In this document: positions 59,699-64,000 of the stretch, in pieces | How the letters are laid out: each line of letters starts with the position of its first letter | Numbering within the stretch: position 1 is the stretch's first letter | NCBI GenBank assembly: GCA_963277665.1 | Contig: OY728157.1 | Location: 364,698,067-364,762,066, forward strand | DNA length: 64,000 nt | Reading direction: 5' to 3' | From: Viscum album | Lineage: Eukaryota > Streptophyta > Magnoliopsida > Santalales > Viscaceae | Notes under the pieces: generated by a model | The model's database searches: none | Told to the model about the DNA's origin: nothing | What the model saw: the letters and a program-made list of their open reading frames with translations, nothing else | Position numbers and translations under genes: made by a program

Positions 59699-60777
59699 GA
59701 ATACCCTGATGCTGCACCCGACCCTTAAATAGGGTCAGCAATAAGGAATGTTAACCCGGATAAGAAGGTTGTGGGGGAAACCTTTGGAGCAGCGGGTCTA
59801 GTGCCCTTAGGTACTGTGACATCGGGTACCTATGCCCAGGCAGTGGGGGCTGGAGGTAGTGCCATATCTGGAAGCAGTCAGTCTTTGAGCACCCAATCAC
59901 GGGTGTCAAATTTAAAGCATGATGGTAACCATCTCAACTCGAGGGGATCTTTATCTAGCCTCAAAGTAAGTAACAGATTCAACTGTTTGCGCAACGAGGG
60001 GGACTCAGACTGTAACCAGTTCTGTACCTCTGAAGATGAATCAGGTGTAGAGGGCCAACTCTCAGATGTTTTCGATACAGGAGGGGATGGAAAAGACCTA
60101 CATAGACCAAGGAGAAAAAAGGGGAATAAGGAAAACATAGATCCTGGAAGTTGCATTGTATCCAAGAAGTAGAAGACAAAGGGGACAAGGACTAATCCCA
60201 CCTCTTGAGGCCAATGGAGACTCGGTCAGCAAAGAAAGTCGGAAATACAAAGGAACACAAGGGCCAAATAGTGGAAGGCGAGGAGGTTCAGCAGGCTAGT
60301 TGTGAGGTTGTTGTCCCTACTATCCTTGAGGGTGAAAAGGGGCCTCCAGACTCAGTGAAGCAAGGTCAAAATACCTACAATGATGACTCACAACGACAGA
60401 TACTTTCGATGCTGAATCAGATGGACCTACTTTTGAACTCTGATGAGGAAATGACTGACAACACGCTAGATATTCAAGAGTTAATGAAGAGGAGGGCGCT
60501 TTAGGTGACCTCTTCTAAGGAGCAGGGTAAGTGGATCAACAATGAGACCCGCATTTTGCTTAGAGGATGTAACATGGGAAAGATCAGCAAGGAGGAACTC
60601 TTGAAATCTTGGGAAATACTTGCAAATCTCTGCGAAGTAGTTCTAAAGGATGATCCTGACATCCATATTAAGTATATTCCCTGGATATTATTTAGAGATC
60701 TTGGCTCGAATCAGTTTAAACTTTTCTTTAACAAATCAGTTGTGACTTTTGATGCCAAAACAGGCAAGGTGTGAGGG
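59699..60777 (+). pseudogene. GC-richer island with three consecutive open frames, unrecognised
   Basis: Base composition rises sharply relative to both flanks. Three plus-strand open stretches follow each other: 59771-60172 (133 codons), about 60205-60504 and 60505-60774. The last two share a frame and are separated by one TAG (60502-60504). The first has Gly/Ser-rich 'GTYAQAVGAGG' and an acidic 'SDCNQFCTSEDESG' followed by basic 'RPRRKKGNKENIDP'. The second contains 'METRSAKK'. The third is 'KEELLKSWEILANLCEVVL'. The style of the first two recalls the tail of plant LINE ORF1 proteins, but no diagnostic motif is present. It may be a gene fragment or LINE piece. Confidence 0.35.
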
Positions 60778-61359
60778 TTCTCACTTTTTCCCTTAAAAGT
60801 GATTGAAAATAAAAATTTAATGTTGGATGGATGATCTTTCATGAAATTTCATGACTAAAACTTCTACTATTGCATCTCAAATAAATATCATAATGTACAT
60901 ACTTTAAAAAATCATCACCAAAATCTTATAGAAATAATGCTATATCATTTTTTAAAAAACTAATTTTTTCCATTAAAATCTAGATGAGTCTTTTATGAAT
61001 CCCTCTGTGAATCAATCCAAAAACGAATTTGATACATTGAGAAGAAAACTAGATGTTTTTGGCTATGATACCAATTTTTTGGAATAGAAGGTTTCAATAT
61101 ATGTTTAGGGGAACCTTGAGGGCGGTGGGGGGGGCATTAAGGTACGTCTTTAATAAAAAAATTTCTTAGTTAACCTTTATTCATCATTATATATTGTTAC
61201 ATTATTATTAGAAACAATGTTCAATGTCTCTTTCCATATTTTTCTCTCAAAAAAAATATCAAATAAAAATTAATAATTAAAATTACATAAGAACATTAGG
61301 ATTTTAATTTATTCACCCAACATTGGGTTAATTTTAAGAATTATGCACATGATGATGTG
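60778..61359. other. AT-rich DNA, no supported feature
   Basis: No coding, RNA or array signal. A G-rich run (GGTGGGGGGGGC) lies at about 61121. Confidence 0.5.
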
Positions 61360-62290
61360 TCAACACCCCAAAATCTAATAATACACACTATTTTGTGGAA
61401 AAAAAGTTTAGGTTATAGTCTATTTATACCGAGTTGTACCACCTCTAAAATTTATTTAGGGATGCTCACTACTGACCCATATGCCTCTAACACTTCTTCT
61501 TTCTACATGCAATACATTAATGAATGATATCAGTTTCTAGACATATAAGGCACTCTAAGACCAATATAAGAGTTTTATTTTTTATTCCTTATAAAAATAT
61601 ATATGTAATACCTAATTGATATTTAATTTTCTATTGTTTTTATCTAAATCCATACTTGGTCAAACTCTTAGTTAGTGAGTGAATTATTTACTTTATACAT
61701 AAACTTTATAGTGGTAGTAAACAAATCTAGATTGAAAATTATTTGAAAATGGAATTCCCACTTGTTTCACTCCACCATCTTGTCCAATGAACTTGATATA
61801 ATCAATGAGATTATTCCTCCATTCACCTTTTATATCTCATACTAGATGTATCAAGGAATCCTCTATTCAAGGCTCTATTCCATATGTAAAGTAGTATTTT
61901 TCAATATCATTCTTGTTCTATTGTTAATTATCCATATAGGTTATTTAATATTATTATAAATCTTCAATATCCATCACTTTTAATCAAATGATGGAATAAA
62001 TCTATGTTATCTCAAAGATTTGTTTCATTATATGTGTATAAGACATTTTGATGCAATTAAATACATCTATTGAAGTTTATTTACCCTTTAAAATGATAAT
62101 TCAAATATTTCATTTTATAAATCAAAATGAGTATATAAGATATAATGTTTTTCTATAAAATACGGTGTGGCACTCCACATTTTGGTGTGGAATGATTTTT
62201 TTAGGTGGTCCTATATCCTAATTTAAATTAAAATTATAAAAATATGGGGTTGAAATACCCATTAGATTCTCTAGTCATAGTTTTTATGGT
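61360..62290. repeat. Unassigned repeat E, copy 3
   Basis: It starts with GTGTCAACACCCCAAAATC. Landmarks shared with copies 1 and 2 are GCTCACTACTGACCC (ATCACTACTCACCT), AATGATATCAGTTTCTAGA (AAATATATCAGTTTATA), GAACTTGATATAATCAATG (GAACCTGATATAGTTAATG) and ATGTATCAAGGAATCC (TTTATCAATGAATCCC). It lacks the LINE found in copies 1 and 2 and continues into 62540-63220, the counterpart of 28740-29460. Confidence 0.5.
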
Positions 62291-62539
62291 GTGTCACATT
62301 TCATTATAGTGAAATATAATATTCCAAATAAATACAAAAAAATCATGGTTTATCTATTTTTGTGTTATACTGAATTCTTATCTCTTGGAAATTACTATTT
62401 TTGTGGCCTAATATCCCAGATTATGGTATAAAATCCAATTCTACAAGAAACACAATAATTCACAACTTTCTCATCAATTTTCAGGGTCATAGATCACAAC
62501 GTGACACCTAATATTGAGGTATGATATTTCCCATTATTC

Positions 62540-63220
62540 AAAAACCATGTAGCCTTAAAAAAGAACCACTTATACTTACATAGTTACTATTGAGTAATTA
62601 TTATCAACCATAATGTTGAAAACCATCACCATACAACATCTAAATATATACAACTTTTTCATGACATGATCATATGTGCATTATGGCATGGATTTTCTTC
62701 CTTCACCCAAATCACCTCCAATTTTCTCCAAAATTATCAAATCATTCTCAAATTCCATGACATAAATAAATTGGTTTGAATGAACACCTTTATCATGTTG
62801 TTGTAGCTATGAAAACTACATAGTCTTCCATTACTCTTTAAGAAATCTAAATAATCTCATTAATTCCTTAGCCTTTCCATGAATGGTCTCTTTAACTTCA
62901 TTAAGAAATATTATTGACTTCAATACTTCCTCTTATTTTCTACCATACTCATCCCCATGCTATAATTTCACCTATGTTAGTGATATTCTTTCATTAGTAT
63001 ATATGGTTTTTATGTATGAAAACCATATTCAACTTTATTATTATGTCATCATTTCTCTATATAACCTGATATGAACATCATGAGGGTTTTTCCATTATCA
63101 TTTTTTATAGACTACTAATAACCCAACCGCTGGGTTTCTAGTTGCACCCCCTTTGGATTTTGATCCAATTACCACCATGACATGATTCACATTATAATAT
63201 ACCTCCTATTAGTTTTTAAC
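62540..63220. repeat. Continuation of E, copy 2 of the 28740-29460 repeat
   Basis: Same landmarks as 28740-29460. In this copy it lies only about 250 bases beyond repeat E, whereas in the other it is separated from E by the LINE and a short LTR (24025-28630). Confidence 0.5.
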
Positions 63221-64000
63221 ATTAGTCCATTTCCAATAAAATTTACTATAATTGATAATAAATCTAATAATTTTTTTTGGGTTTCAACATATAACCAAAC
63301 AAGTCCAAGAAGAAGCAGAGCCTATGGATTTTTATTAAAAAGAAAGGAAGAGTACAAAGGAGGCGGATGGGGTCAAACAAATAGACATTCCCAAATCCAT
63401 CAAACTAATCTGTTAAAGCTTAAAATATGACATGTCATTCCCATAATCAGAATCATCAGCTGTTTCCCATTCAGATTAAGACTTACCCTGATTGAAAATC
63501 TTAAGGAAATATACATCCAAATTCCTTGGTAGCTTAGAAGACGATCTATTAGACATAGTACTGTAAGAGTAGAATATTCATTTCATTGTCTCCTCTTAGG
63601 GGAACATAGGTGAATACCTTATTATTAGTAATCTTTGTCTTTTCACTTAGGAATTTATCCTTAAAGGAGGCATGCACACCAATGATTGAAGCCTGAATCG
63701 GGGTATCGAAATTCACCCTTTCATCCTTAGAGACATTACCCCATTTATTAGACAATCCGGAGGATTAAAATATTTTCAAAATTTCCTGATGACAATCAAT
63801 ATTTTTGTAGGTATGGTATGTGTGTATGATATACTCTATAATACCAAATTTAGGATCTAATATGTAAAAGTGAGATGCTCAAATACAAGAGTGTGGGTGA
63901 ATTGTATACTTTTAACAATTCCTTTGGAACGTTAAAAGATGGTTATGTTTAACATAGTTAAACAAAGTAATTCACAAAACATCTAGTTCTACACACTTTC
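63221..64000 (-). other. Possible LINE 3' end on the minus strand
   Basis: The minus strand has a 68-codon open stretch (63549-63755) matching no family I know. It is followed after about 250 bases by a CTCCTTTGTACTCTTCC-type pyrimidine-rich 3' UTR and TTTTTAATAAAAATCC (about 63330-63345), a polyadenylation-like end typical of plant LINE 3' UTRs. The rest of the stretch is AT-rich. Weak assignment. Confidence 0.25.

Noticed and set aside
1..64000. CRISPR array, prokaryotic operon, prophage or other mobile defence system
   Set aside because: No short identical repeats with unique spacers, no ribosome-binding-site-led operons, and all identifiable coding traces are plant retroelements or plastid genes.

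Overview
This window looks like intergenic nuclear DNA of a seed plant with a large, repeat-rich genome. It is AT-rich. Every coding trace I can read is a decayed plant transposable element (Ty3/gypsy chromoviruses, a Tat-type solo LTR, Ty1/copia-like LTRs, L1-type LINEs) or a dead copy of plastid DNA (atpF-atpA). I find no intact cellular gene, tRNA or rRNA. The species cannot be named from this sequence.

Layout. Positions 1-1389: AT-rich, with one LTR-like start. 1390-5560: a decayed minus-strand Ty3/gypsy body (gag-PR-RT-RNaseH-INT). About 5830-18755 and 18756-25255 are two tandem, directly repeated segments. Each carries a copia-like 3' end with LTR, a gypsy-type LTR piece, an unassigned repeat E and the 3' part of a minus-strand LINE. 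Unit 1 also holds a 1.1-kb GC-richer insert with 15-bp target duplications, and a 5.3-kb block missing from unit 2. The LINE continues past unit 2 through its RT and endonuclease to about 28200. Next come a short LTR with a primer-binding site (about 28310-28630) and unassigned AT-rich repeat DNA to 31425.

31426-58686 is one very large, old minus-strand Ty3/gypsy element that was invaded repeatedly. Its left LTR (31426-37519) holds a Tat-type solo LTR and a 187-bp tandem array. Its internal region is split by a complete 11.0-kb Tekay-like chromovirus (38910-49910, 3-kb LTRs, TAATT target duplication). Its right LTR (52124 to about 55690, and 58559-58686) is split by a plastid insertion carrying atpF exon 1, the group II intron, exon 2 and most of atpA.

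58687-64000 holds AT-rich DNA, a GC-richer 1.1-kb island with three consecutive unrecognised open frames (59699-60777), a third copy of repeat E that lacks the LINE (61360 to about 63220), and a possible LINE 3' end.

Nothing here works as a gene system. The value of the window is its stratigraphy: nesting order, a tandem duplication whose size balances arithmetically, a plastid insertion, and a mutation pattern (CAG to TAG) that fits cytosine-methylation decay. Boundaries marked approximate were placed by eye by comparing repeat copies; no alignment was run.
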